From Lachnospiraceae bacterium (GTDB lineage: Bacteria; Bacillota_A; Clostridia; Lachnospirales; Lachnospiraceae), in NCBI GenBank assembly GCA_017652545.1, contig JAGCAV010000087.1, positions 1 through 6,397 on the forward strand: a DNA stretch of 6,397 bases. The letters are read 5' to 3'. The notes under the pieces were generated by a model. The model saw only the letters and a list, made by a program, of their open reading frames with translations. It searched no databases and was not told where the DNA came from. Positions within the stretch are counted from its first letter, which is position 1; the number at the start of each line of letters is the position of its first letter. The translations under genes and the position numbers were made by a program. Below, piece by piece: positions 1 through 6,397 of the stretch.

Positions 1-6
1 GGCTTG

Positions 7-104
7 TCGGCCTGTCAGCTTTTATATGTTCAACAGAAGCCACGCATGGTTCCGTGCTTCGCACTCTCACCATGCATCAGCCACGCACAATTCGGCCTGT
101 CAGC
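7..104. repeat. Nested short direct repeats at the 3' end of the activase gene
   Basis: TCGGCCTGTCAGC occurs twice, at 7-19 and 92-104. AGCCACGCA also occurs twice, at 38-46 and 79-87, inside the outer pair. The right copy of the outer repeat covers the activase stop codon (100-102). The spacing between copies differs (85 and 41 bases), so this is not a simple tandem array. It may be a duplicated gene end or part of an intergenic repeat family continuing beyond the left edge. Origin unknown. Confidence 0.6.
44..75 (-). other. Hairpin 25 bases past the activase stop; possible transcript end or processing structure
   Basis: GCATGGT (44-50) pairs with ACCATGC (69-75). An inner GTGC/GCAC stem (54-57 with 61-64) has a TTC loop on the plus strand (GAA on the RNA of the minus-strand gene). 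The two helices are separated by a small internal loop. On the minus strand no U-run follows, so it is not a standard intrinsic terminator. It could stabilise the 3' end or belong to the repeat element around it. Confidence 0.4.
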
Positions 105-3100
105 CTGCCTGTTCGAGTTTAGTCTTCTTTAAATTCTTATTGGCCGTACTCAGCATCAGCTTGATCCGGTTGAGCTGGTTGACCTCGCTGGCGCCCGGAT
201 CGTAGTCGATGGCTACTATGTTGGCTTCCGGGTACTGCCGCCGGATCTCCTTGATGACGCCTTTGCCCACCACATGGTTGGGCAGGCAGCCGAAGGGCTG
301 GGTGCAGACGATGTTGGGCGTGCCGGCATGGATCAGTTCCAGCATCTCGCCGGTCAGGAACCAGCCTTCGCCGGTCTGGTTGCCCAGGGAAACAATGCCC
401 TTTGCCATGTCGCCCAGGTTTTCGATCCTTGCAGGCGGATCAAAATGACGGCTCTTTTCAAATTCTTCGCGGGCAGTCTTTCTGACCTGCTCCAGAAAGG
501 CGTTCGCCAGATTTGAAAGCGTCGCCGTGCTCTTCCTGGTCCCCAGATGCTCAGCCTTGAAATTCTGGTTGTAGAAGCAGTAAAGCAGGAAATCCATCAG
601 GTCCGGCATGACCGCCTCAGCGCCTTCCGTCTCCAGCAGTTCAACCAGATGGTTGTTGGCTGCCAGTGCAAACTTGACCAGGATCTCGCCGACGATTCCG
701 ACTCTTGCCTTTCGCTCTTCGCTGATCGGCAGCTCATCGAAGGCCTGGATGATCTCCCGGCAAAGGTCCCTGAAGCCGCGGAAGGATACACGCTTTCCGC
801 CAAGGAAATCAATGCACTTCTTTTCCAGCTTCCGGTGAAGCGCGTTCGCGCTTCCCTTATCCAGCTCATAAGGACGCATTCTGTACAGGCAGCGCATGAA
901 GATGTCGCCGAACACGATCGCAAACATGCCCCTCTTCAGCAGCGGCAGCGTGATCTTGAAGCCCGGATTGGATTCCAGGCCGCTCACGTTCAGGGATACC
1001 ACCGGCACCTGTTCCATGCCGGCCTTGCGCAGAGCCCGCCTGAAGAAGCCCACATAGTTCGAGGCACGGCAGCCGCCGCCGGTCTGGGTCATGAGAATGG
1101 CTGTCCTGTCCGGGTCATATTTCCCCGAAAGGAGCGCATCCATCATCTGGCCTACCACGATCAGGGACGGATAGCAGGCATCGTTGTTGACATATTTCAG
1201 GCCCATTTCCACAGCACCGCGCTCATCCTCGCCCACTACCTCAAGGTTGTAACCGCCGGAGCGGAAAGCTGCCTCGAGCAGGGAGAAATGGATCGGCGAC
1301 ATCTGCGGACACAGAAGCGTGTAATTCTTCTTCATCTGTTTCGTAAAGACCACCGGTGTAATGTTGGCCGGTTTGATCTCACGAACAGCGCCGCGCTCTT
1401 TTTTCACCCGGAGCGCAGCGATCAGGGACCGTACACGGATCCTGGCTGCACCGAGGTTATTGACCTCGTCGATCTTCAGGCAGGTGTAGATCTTGCCCGA
1501 ATCCGAGAGGATGTCGTTCACCATATCCGTTGTCACTGCGTCAAGGCCGCAGCCGAACGAATTGAGCTGGATCAGGTCGATATCATCCCTGGTCTTGACA
1601 TAATTCGCCGCGGCGTAAAGCCTGGAGTGATACATCCACTGGTCCAGAACGATCAGGGGACGCTCCACATTCGCAAGGTTTGAAACAGAATCCTCCGTCA
1701 GCACGGCAATTCCGTAGGAGTTGATCAGTTCCGGTATGCCGTGATTGATCTCCGCGTCGATGTGGTACGGCCGGCCCGCAAGCACGATGCCCGTGCGTCC
1801 GGTCTCCTCCAGATATTTGATGGTCTCCTGTCCCTTGTCGTACATGGCCTGACGGGTTCTTTCCAGTTCCTCCCAGGCATGCTTCACAGCGGAGATCAGC
1901 TCGATCTGCGGAATATCCGGGAATGCCTCGAGCAGGCCCTTTGTGACCGTCTCCAGACTGGTGAAAGCCACGAACGGATTCTCAAAGGTCACGTCATTGG
2001 CCCGCAGACTCTCCACGTTGTTCTTGATGTTCTCCGCGTAGGAGGTCACAATCGGACAGTTGTAGTGGTTGCCCGCTTCCGGGAATTCGTTGCGCTCATA
2101 GGGCACGCAGGGATAGAAAATATACTTCAGGCCCTGCCGGATCAGCCATTCGATATGGCCGTGGGCCAGCTTGGCCGGATAGCACTCCGACTCGCTCGGA
2201 ATGGATTCGATGCCCAGCTCATAGATCTTCCTCGTGGACGGCGGAGAAAGCACCACCTTGTATTTCAGATCCGTGAAGAACGTGAACCAGAACGGATAGT
2301 TCTCATACATGTTCAGGACACGCGGAATACCCACCTTTCCCCGTACCGCCTCGTCATCGGGCAGCGGCTCATAGGAGAAAAGCAGCTTGTTCTTGAAATC
2401 GAACAGGTTCGGCAGGTTGTCCTTGTTTTTCCTGCCGCCGATTCCCCGCTCGCAGCGGTTGCCGCTCACGTACTGCCGGCCGCCGGAGAAACGGTTGATG
2501 GTCAGGCGGCACTGGTTGGTGCAGCCCTTGCACTTGGCCATGCTTGTGGTAAACTGCAGCGCATTGATCTGATCGATCGTGAGCATGGTGGTCGGCACAT
2601 CCTCACGCCAGCGCTCCCTGGCGATCAGGGCGGCACCGAAGGCACCCATGATACCCGCAATATCCGGACGGATGGCTTCGCAGTTCGCGATCCGCTCAAA
2701 AGCGCGCAGCACGGCATCGTTATAGAAAGTGCCGCCCTGCACCACGATATGCTTTCCGAGTTCGGAGGCGTCGGATACCTTGATGACCTTGTACAGCGCG
2801 TTCTTGATCACGGAATACGCCAGGCCGGCGGAGATGTCCGCCACGGACGCCCCCTCCTTCTGCGCCTGCTTGACCTTGGAATTCATGAACACCGTGCAGC
2901 GGGTACCCAGGTCGATGGGATGCTCCGCGAACAGGGCAGCCTTCGCAAAATCCTGTACGGTGTAGTCCAAAGACCTGGCAAAGGTCTCGATAAAGGATCC
3001 GCAGCCGGAAGAGCACGCTTCGTTGAGCAGCACGCTGTCCACCGTCTCGTTTTTGATCTTGATGCATTTCATGTCCTGGCCGCCGATGTCCAGGATGCAG

Positions 3101-4410
3101 TCCACATTCGGATCGAAGAACTGGGCGGCGTAATAGTGGGACACGGTCTCCACTTCGCCCTCATCCATCAGGAAAGCGGCCTTGATCAGCGCCTCACCGT
3201 ATCCAGTGGAGCACGAATACACGATTTTCGCAGTCGGGGGCAGAAGCTCATAGATCTCCTGCATGGCGCGGATGCTGGTCTTTAACGGGCTGCCGTTGTT
3301 GTTGCTGTAGAAAGAGTACAGCAGCGCGCCGTTCTCTCCCACCAGCGCCGCTTTGGTGGTGGTGGAGCCGGCATCGATTCCCAGGAAGCATTTTCCCTCG
3401 TAGGTGGCCAGATCCGCCGTGGCCACATTGTAGACGCTCTGCCTGTCCACAAACTCATCGTAGTCTTCCTGGGCCGCAAACAGCGGTTCCATGCGGGCCA
3501 CCTCAAACTCCAGGTGGATCCTGCCGTCCAGCCGGGTGACCATCTCGGACAGCTTCACACGCTGCACATTTTCAGGCGCGTTCATCGCACTTCCGATGGC
3601 GGCGAACAGATGGGAATTCTCCGGGTAGATGGTATGCTCATCATCCAGTTTCAGTGTTCGGATAAAGGACTTTCTCAGCTCCGAGAGAAAGTGCAGCGGA
3701 CCGCCCAGGAAGGCAACATGCCCCCGGATGGGTTTGCCGCACGCAAGGCCGCTGATGGTCTGGTTCACGACCGCCTGAAAGATGGAGACAGACAGATCCT
3801 CCTTGGTAGCCCCTTCGTTGATCAGCGGCTGGATGTCCGTCTTGGCAAACACACCGCACCTGGCCGCGATCGGATAGATTGCCTTGTAGTCTTTGGCATA
3901 TTCATTCAGACCCATAGCGTCCGTCTGCAGCAGGGATGCCATCTGATCGATAAAGGAACCGGTGCCGCCGGCACAGATTCCGTTCATGCGCTGCTCGACA
4001 TTGCCGCCCTCGAAGTAGATGATCTTGGCATCCTCGCCGCCCAGCTCAATGGCCACATCCGTCTGCGGCGCATAATGCTGAAGGGAAGAAGACACCGCAA
4101 TGACTTCCTGCACAAACGTGGTCTGCAGATGGCTCGCCAGCGTCAGGCCGCCTGAACCGGTGATGACCGGCACCACTTCCTCATCCCCTGTCACTTCTAT
4201 ACATCTTTTGATCAGCTCGGAGAGCGTCTCCTGTATGTTGGCAAAGTGGCGCTGATAATCAGAGAACAGCAGGTTGTCTTCCCCGTCCAGAAAGGCGATC
4301 TTCACCGTTGTGGAACCGATGTCTATTCCAAGTCTGTTTCCCGGACTGCTGCCAGCCGTTTCATTTGTCTGATTCACTCTCATTTCGTCCATATTGATCG
4401 TATCATCCAT
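100..4410 (-). CDS. Large fused acyl-CoA dehydratase activase / HgdB-like iron-sulfur protein (two BcrAD_BadFG ATPase domains + DUF2229 + C-terminal reductase-like region)
   Basis: The predicted role is ATP-driven transfer of a low-potential electron in the cytoplasm, as done by HgdC for 2-hydroxyglutaryl-CoA dehydratase; the real substrate is unknown. Numbered from the ATG at 4410 (1436 aa), the first ASKHA-type ATPase domain spans about 27-276 ([11 protein letters not shown] 27-37, ELGGEDAK 122-129, CAGGTGSF from Cys146, RCGVF Cys185). The second spans about 342-599 ([19 protein letters not shown] 441-448, CSSGCGSF Cys466/Cys470, RCTVF Cys505). A CX2CX3CX18C linker follows (Cys627, 630, 634, 653), then a DUF2229-like block (about 696-790, SECYPAK with Cys743, YPCVPYE with Cys768). 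The C-terminal region resembles HgdB/BcrB-type proteins (NNDACYPS Cys1079, GGGCRASNY Cys1114, [15 protein letters not shown]ys1375). No dehydratase, CoA-transferase or Etf genes are adjacent. The start is uncertain: ATGs at 4410, 4392 and 4383 all lack a good ribosome binding site. An ATG at 4539 has a GAGGGG upstream but would add a hydrophobic leader unlike the family and lies upstream of the best promoter. Family assignment is very secure; function is not. Confidence 0.93.
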   Translation of the reverse strand: MDDTINMDEMRVNQTNETAGSSPGNRLGIDIGSTTVKIAFLDGEDNLLFSDYQRHFANIQETLSELIKRCIEVTGDEEVVPVITGSGGLTLASHLQTTFVQEVIAVSSSLQHYAPQTDVAIELGGEDAKIIYFEGGNVEQRMNGICAGGTGSFIDQMASLLQTDAMGLNEYAKDYKAIYPIAARCGVFAKTDIQPLINEGATKEDLSVSIFQAVVNQTISGLACGKPIRGHVAFLGGPLHFLSELRKSFIRTLKLDDEHTIYPENSHLFAAIGSAMNAPENVQRVKLSEMVTRLDGRIHLEFEVARMEPLFAAQEDYDEFVDRQSVYNVATADLATYEGKCFLGIDAGSTTTKAALVGENGALLYSFYSNNNGSPLKTSIRAMQEIYELLPPTAKIVYSCSTGYGEALIKAAFLMDEGEVETVSHYYAAQFFDPNVDCILDIGGQDMKCIKIKNETVDSVLLNEACSSGCGSFIETFARSLDYTVQDFAKAALFAEHPIDLGTRCTVFMNSKVKQAQKEGASVADISAGLAYSVIKNALYKVIKVSDASELGKHIVVQGGTFYNDAVLRAFERIANCEAIRPDIAGIMGAFGAALIARERWREDVPTTMLTIDQINALQFTTSMAKCKGCTNQCRLTINRFSGGRQYVSGNRCERGIGGRKNKDNLPNLFDFKNKLLFSYEPLPDDEAVRGKVGIPRVLNMYENYPFWFTFFTDLKYKVVLSPPSTRKIYELGIESIPSESECYPAKLAHGHIEWLIRQGLKYIFYPCVPYERNEFPEAGNHYNCPIVTSYAENIKNNVESLRANDVTFENPFVAFTSLETVTKGLLEAFPDIPQIELISAVKHAWEELERTRQAMYDKGQETIKYLEETGRTGIVLAGRPYHIDAEINHGIPELINSYGIAVLTEDSVSNLANVERPLIVLDQWMYHSRLYAAANYVKTRDDIDLIQLNSFGCGLDAVTTDMVNDILSDSGKIYTCLKIDEVNNLGAARIRVRSLIAALRVKKERGAVREIKPANITPVVFTKQMKKNYTLLCPQMSPIHFSLLEAAFRSGGYNLEVVGEDERGAVEMGLKYVNNDACYPSLIVVGQMMDALLSGKYDPDRTAILMTQTGGGCRASNYVGFFRRALRKAGMEQVPVVSLNVSGLESNPGFKITLPLLKRGMFAIVFGDIFMRCLYRMRPYELDKGSANALHRKLEKKCIDFLGGKRVSFRGFRDLCREIIQAFDELPISEERKARVGIVGEILVKFALAANNHLVELLETEGAEAVMPDLMDFLLYCFYNQNFKAEHLGTRKSTATLSNLANAFLEQVRKTAREEFEKSRHFDPPARIENLGDMAKGIVSLGNQTGEGWFLTGEMLELIHAGTPNIVCTQPFGCLPNHVVGKGVIKEIRRQYPEANIVAIDYDPGASEVNQLNRIKLMLSTANKNLKKTKLEQAG

Positions 4411-4433
4411 GTCATTTTTATGTATATTGAAAA

Positions 4434-4478
4434 CGGTTCCGCCCTGCGGGTAAGCCCCGCAGCGCACCGCTGTAACCG
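4434..4478 (-). other. Structured 5' leader RNA of the activase gene (possible cis-regulatory element)
   Basis: The predicted leader (about 4494 down to 4411) can fold with an outer CGGUU/AACCG helix (4474-4478 with 4434-4438). Inside are a 7-bp CTGCGGG/CCCGCAG hairpin (4444-4450 with 4456-4462, five-base loop) and a 5-bp CAGCG/CGCTG hairpin (4460-4464 with 4468-4472). The two inner hairpins share bases 4460-4462, so their full forms exclude each other. On the minus strand the outer helix is followed by UUUU, giving a weak terminator-like look. The pairing is directly visible; a regulatory role is inference. No known riboswitch class was recognised. Confidence 0.4.
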
Positions 4479-4500
4479 AAAACCCAAAGCACAACAGAGT

Positions 4501-4529
4501 ATTATAATACAGAAATCCCAAAAGGTAAA
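4501..4529 (-). promoter_or_regulatory. Probable sigma-A-type promoter of the large activase gene
   Basis: Read on the minus strand, TTTACC (4529-4524) is followed after exactly 17 bases by a perfect TATAAT (4506-4501). This predicts a transcript start near 4494. It lies downstream of the ATG at 4539 and the TTG at 4557, so the in-frame extension to those codons would not be on this transcript. This supports translation from one of the ATGs at 4410, 4392 or 4383. The -10 lies inside the perfect 12-base palindrome GTATTATAATAC (4499-4510), so a TATAAT also reads on the plus strand, but no -35 stands 17 bases before it there. Confidence 0.6.
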
Positions 4530-4557
4530 CCCGAGGCATTTTCCCCTCAACTTGCAA

Positions 4558-4586
4558 TTGCTTTTCGCCGGTTTCTGTACTATGAT
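4558..4586 (+). promoter_or_regulatory. Probable sigma-A-type promoter of the purine permease
   Basis: TTGCTT (4558-4563) and TATGAT (4581-4586) are separated by exactly 17 bases, giving a predicted transcript start near 4593 and a leader of about 85 bases. The -10 matches consensus at five of six positions; the -35 keeps only the TTG. The 8-base palindrome GCAATTGC (4554-4561) overlaps the -35 and could be an operator, but is too short to claim. The leader contains a possible GGAAC/GTTCC long-range pairing (4595-4599 with 4652-4656) and a small GCCC/GGGC hairpin. It shows no conserved purine-riboswitch core. Confidence 0.55.
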
Positions 4587-4663
4587 TTTCTTAAGGAACA
4601 CCGATCACATCAGCGTTTCCATGCACAAAGAAAGCCCTTTTCCGGGCAGCGGTTCCCTCAAGG

Positions 4664-4671
4664 AAAGGAGG
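4664..4671 (+). promoter_or_regulatory. Ribosome binding site of the purine permease
   Basis: AAAGGAGG is a near-perfect Shine-Dalgarno sequence six bases before the ATG at 4678. It fixes the permease start and rules out the upstream extension of the same open frame. Confidence 0.92.
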
Positions 4672-4677
4672 ATATCT

Positions 4678-5985
4678 ATGGATTCATTTTTTAAACTGAC
4701 AGAAAGAAAAACGAATGTCAGAACGGAGATCACGGCAGGGATCACGACCTTCATGACCATGGCCTATATCCTGGCAGTCAATCCCGGCATTCTGTCTGTT
4801 GCCGGCATGGATTTCGGAAAAGTGTTTGCCGCCACAGCCATCGCTTCGGCTCTCGCCACTCTGATCATGGGGCTTGTCGCCAATCTTCCTTTCGCCCTGT
4901 CCGCCGGCATGGGTCTGAACGCATTCTTTGCCTATACCGTATGCACAGGCATGGGATACTCATGGAAATGGGCTCTTTCCGCCATCTTTGTCGAGGGCAT
5001 CATCTTCCTCGTCCTGACACTGTGCAATGTGAGGGAAGCGATCGTCAACAGCATTCCCCCAAGTCTGAAAAAAGCGATCGGCGCCGGTATCGGCTTGTTC
5101 ATCGCCTACATCGGGCTGCAGAACGCGAGGATCGTCGTGCCTGACCCGTCCACCGCTTCCGCACTCAATCTCGAATGGTTCAAGGGACCGTCAGGCGTTG
5201 CCATCATCGGTCTGATCATTACATCCATTCTTCTTGTCATGAAGATCAAGGGCGCTCTCCTGATCGGCATCATTGCCACGACCATCATCGGCATCCCCTT
5301 CGGCGTAACGCAGTACGCCGGCGGCTCATACCTGCCGACCGCTCCTTACTTCATGCAGTTCGCGTTCAAGGACATCTTTTCTTCAGGAAAAGCGATCTTC
5401 GATTTTGTCATCATCATGTTCACCTTCCTGTTTGTTGACTTGTTCGACACAGTAGGCACGCTGATCGGCTGCGCCGGAAAATCCGGCCTGATCCGTGAGG
5501 ACGGATCCATTCCCAGATGCAAACAGGCGCTCCTGGCTGACGCGATCGGTACCACAGCCGGATCCATGCTGGGCACCTCAACCGTCACCACGTTCGTTGA
5601 AAGCGCCTCCGGTGTGGCGGAGGGCGGACGCACAGGTCTTACGGCTGTGACAGTCGCCGTACTGTTCCTCGCCTCCCTGTTCCTGGAGCCCCTGTTCGGT
5701 TCCATCCCCAGCGCGGCAACCGCGCCGGCGCTGATCCTCGTCGGTGTCATGATGATCACACCCGTGACGGAGATCGACTTCACCGACTTTACAGAAGGAA
5801 TCCCCGCGTTCCTGACCCTGATCTTCATGGTATGTGCCTACAGCATTTCCGACGGCATCATGTTCGGTATCCTGTCCTATGTCATCCTGCATGTCGCAAC
5901 AGGCAGGTCCAAAAAGATCGGGGCTGCCACATGGGTCGTGGCTGTCCTGTTCATCCTCAAGATCATATTCGGGGCGCTTGCTTAG
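4678..5985 (+). CDS. NCS2-family purine base permease, AzgA/PbuG type (guanine/hypoxanthine/adenine uptake)
   Basis: This 435-residue polytopic membrane protein is close to the usual length for AzgA-branch NCS2 transporters (B. subtilis PbuG, E. coli GhxP/PurP), which import purine bases by cation symport. Family signatures are visible in order: TEITAGITTFMTMAYILAVNP at 16-36, SAGMGLNAFFAY at 75-86, the acidic LFVDLFDTVGTLIG at 251-264, GTSTVTTFVESASG at 299-312 followed by VAEGGRTGL, and a C-terminal IPAFLTLIFMVCAYSISDGIMFG block. The Asp residues near 254-257 and Glu308 lie where the NCS2 family has its substrate-site acidic residues (family knowledge). Most of the remaining sequence is long hydrophobic segments. 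The ATG at 4678 is chosen because AAAGGAGG sits six bases upstream and the protein begins as its homologues do. The frame stays open back to 4246, but that part is antisense to the divergent gene. The gene is monocistronic, with its own promoter and terminator. Whether it prefers guanine, hypoxanthine or adenine cannot be read from the sequence, so no symbol is given. Confidence 0.96.
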   Translation: MDSFFKLTERKTNVRTEITAGITTFMTMAYILAVNPGILSVAGMDFGKVFAATAIASALATLIMGLVANLPFALSAGMGLNAFFAYTVCTGMGYSWKWALSAIFVEGIIFLVLTLCNVREAIVNSIPPSLKKAIGAGIGLFIAYIGLQNARIVVPDPSTASALNLEWFKGPSGVAIIGLIITSILLVMKIKGALLIGIIATTIIGIPFGVTQYAGGSYLPTAPYFMQFAFKDIFSSGKAIFDFVIIMFTFLFVDLFDTVGTLIGCAGKSGLIREDGSIPRCKQALLADAIGTTAGSMLGTSTVTTFVESASGVAEGGRTGLTAVTVAVLFLASLFLEPLFGSIPSAATAPALILVGVMMITPVTEIDFTDFTEGIPAFLTLIFMVCAYSISDGIMFGILSYVILHVATGRSKKIGAATWVVAVLFILKIIFGALA

Positions 5986-6019
5986 GCTGTCACAGGATCA
6001 GTTGAAGAAGATACTTCGC

Positions 6020-6053
6020 CGGGATCAGAGAATTGTTCTCTGGTCCCGTTTTT
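6020..6053 (+). terminator. Rho-independent terminator of the purine permease
   Basis: A 13-bp stem (6020-6032 with 6036-6048, one G-U wobble at 6025/6043) closes a three-base TTG loop and is followed directly by TTTTT (6049-6053). It begins 35 bases after the permease stop codon. Stem strength, small loop and U-tract make this a textbook intrinsic terminator and show that the permease transcript ends here. Confidence 0.93.
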
Positions 6054-6159
6054 ATGAGTTTTGGTTGGTTTCCCGGGCGGCATTCGCTCATATATCATAA
6101 CCGCAGTCGCACCGCTGATTTCGCGCTCGGTCTACGCTCCGCTCCGGTCCGCCCTAAAC

Positions 6160-6178
6160 GCCCGTCCCCCGGACGGGC
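6160..6178. repeat. Perfect 8-bp inverted repeat in the GC-rich intergenic stretch
   Basis: GCCCGTCC (6160-6167) and GGACGGGC (6171-6178) form a perfect stem with a CCC loop. No U-run follows on the plus strand, so it is not an obvious terminator. It could be part of a palindromic intergenic repeat, but no second copy lies in this window. Confidence 0.55.
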
Positions 6179-6223
6179 AGGGCCACGGCCCACTCCGCCA
6201 GGCTGTTATGAAGTGACCTTTGT

Positions 6224-6253
6224 CAAGAGATAAAAACAATCTTTTTCCTCTTG
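6224..6253. repeat. AT-rich inverted repeat CAAGAG...CTCTTG
   Basis: CAAGAG (6224-6229) pairs with CTCTTG (6248-6253). Inside it AAAAA (6232-6236) pairs with TTTTT (6242-6246) around a CAATC loop. The composition shifts sharply from the GC-rich sequence just before it. It may be a weak terminator or the end of a mobile or repeat element; the sequence does not decide. Confidence 0.4.
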
Positions 6254-6320
6254 CCAATCACATTGTTTCCCTGACAGCATCTGGAAGGAGCCCTGATTTA
6301 ACAGTTTCCGGCATTTGGCC

Positions 6321-6354
6321 AGTCTGTTATTCGTGGATTGGGTACCAACAGGCT
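6321..6354. repeat. Inverted repeat near the right edge
   Basis: AGTCTGTT (6321-6328) can pair with AACAGGCT (6347-6354) over eight positions, with one G-U wobble if transcribed. The 18-base loop contains the palindrome GGTACC (6341-6346). Function unknown; it lies immediately before a possible insertion-sequence end. Confidence 0.3.
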
Positions 6355-6357
6355 AAT

Positions 6358-6374
6358 GGTTTCGCCGAAAGTCC
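6358..6374. mobile_element. Possible ISL3-type terminal inverted repeat entering from the right edge
   Basis: GGTTTCGCCGAAAGTCC has the general shape of ISL3-family ends, which typically start GGnTCTT and run into a CAAA-type core (recalled family pattern). If real, the element would extend beyond position 6397. No transposase, partner repeat or target duplication is visible here, so the call is weak. The run also contains the short palindrome TTTCGCCGAAA (6360-6370), which alone might explain its appearance. Confidence 0.18.
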
Positions 6375-6397
6375 TGCTATCTAACGTCGTGGATCAC

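Larger units (their letters stand above)
6054..6397. other. Non-coding stretch after the permease terminator; no supported gene
   Basis: All frames are short or lack a plausible start with a ribosome binding site. The AAGGAG at 6285-6290 is not followed by a usable start codon. The left part (about 6070-6205) is GC-rich and hairpin-forming, while 6206-6300 is AT-richer, suggesting a patchwork of intergenic elements. No tRNA, small-RNA family or coding remnant was recognised. Confidence 0.6.

Noticed and set aside
1..104. CRISPR-like array from the repeated short motifs
   Set aside because: There are only two copies of each of two different motifs, with unequal spacing and no constant-length spacers.
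547..1683. Plus-strand open frame of 378 codons, antisense to the large gene
   Set aside because: It is antisense to the conserved HgdB-like region, has no recognisable domain, and is in the same codon-register shadow as the larger antisense frame.
1741..3285. Plus-strand open frame of 514 codons, antisense to the large gene
   Set aside because: It is in exact codon register with the activase gene. In that register its stops would require TTA, CTA or TCA codons in the real gene, which are scarce in GC-rich coding sequence, so long shadows are expected. The translation shows no recognisable domain, while the minus strand shows full family motifs.
4471..4483. PurR-box-like half site (AACCGAAAAC) upstream of the purine permease
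   Set aside because: It is an imperfect single half site with no inverted partner at the usual spacing, so it is likely chance.
4434..4510. Cobalamin-riboswitch-like run on the plus strand (ACCGCTGTAACCG next to a GC-rich hairpin)
   Set aside because: The conserved B12 box is absent downstream, the hairpin loop is too small, and the only good plus-strand promoter lies after this region.
4246..4677. Upstream 144-codon extension of the permease frame
   Set aside because: It overlaps the first conserved ATP-binding motif of the divergent gene on the other strand, and the strong Shine-Dalgarno at 4664-4671 defines the ATG at 4678, where the family's N-terminus begins.
6033..6233. Short plus-strand open frames across the terminator and intergenic region
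   Set aside because: They start in or next to the terminator, lack ribosome binding sites and give low-complexity, proline/arginine-rich translations typical of GC-rich non-coding DNA.
6300..6396. Minus-strand frame of about 31 codons without stops at the right edge
   Set aside because: It is bounded by stops on both sides, with no ATG and no ribosome binding site.

Overview
The window holds two complete, divergently transcribed genes from what is most likely an anaerobic member of the Bacillota (clostridial or erysipelotrichial type). This placement is inferred from three things: a very large multidomain 2-hydroxyacyl-CoA dehydratase activase-like protein of the kind common in gut and other anaerobic Firmicutes, a strong AAAGGAGG ribosome binding site, and sigma-A-like promoters. 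The genes are moderately GC-rich. No rRNA, tRNA, CRISPR array, toxin-antitoxin pair or transposase gene was found.

Layout. Positions 1-99 are non-coding and carry two nested short direct repeats around a hairpin, just past the end of the first gene. Positions 100-4410 (minus strand) encode a protein of about 1436 residues. It has two tandem ATPase domains of the BcrAD/BadFG/HgdC type, a four-cysteine linker, a DUF2229 region and a cysteine-rich C-terminal part related to the electron-accepting HgdB/BcrB-type component. Positions 4411-4677 are the divergent control region. It contains a minus-strand promoter with a structured leader RNA and a separate plus-strand promoter. Positions 4678-5985 (plus strand) encode a purine permease of the AzgA/PbuG branch of the NCS2 family, followed by a strong intrinsic terminator at 6020-6053. 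Positions 6054-6397 contain no supported gene, but hold several hairpins, a near-perfect 12-base direct repeat and, at the right edge, a sequence resembling the end of an ISL3-family insertion sequence.

How the genes work together. The permease imports purine bases. The large protein is predicted to use ATP hydrolysis to drive a low-potential electron onto an iron-sulfur site, probably within the same polypeptide; its substrate is unknown. Nothing in the sequence shows a metabolic link between the two, and the shared intergenic region may be their only connection. The most interesting item is the large fusion protein, which joins the activator and reductase-like halves of a normally multi-subunit system. 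It belongs to a widespread but functionally uncharacterised class and is not unique to this window.
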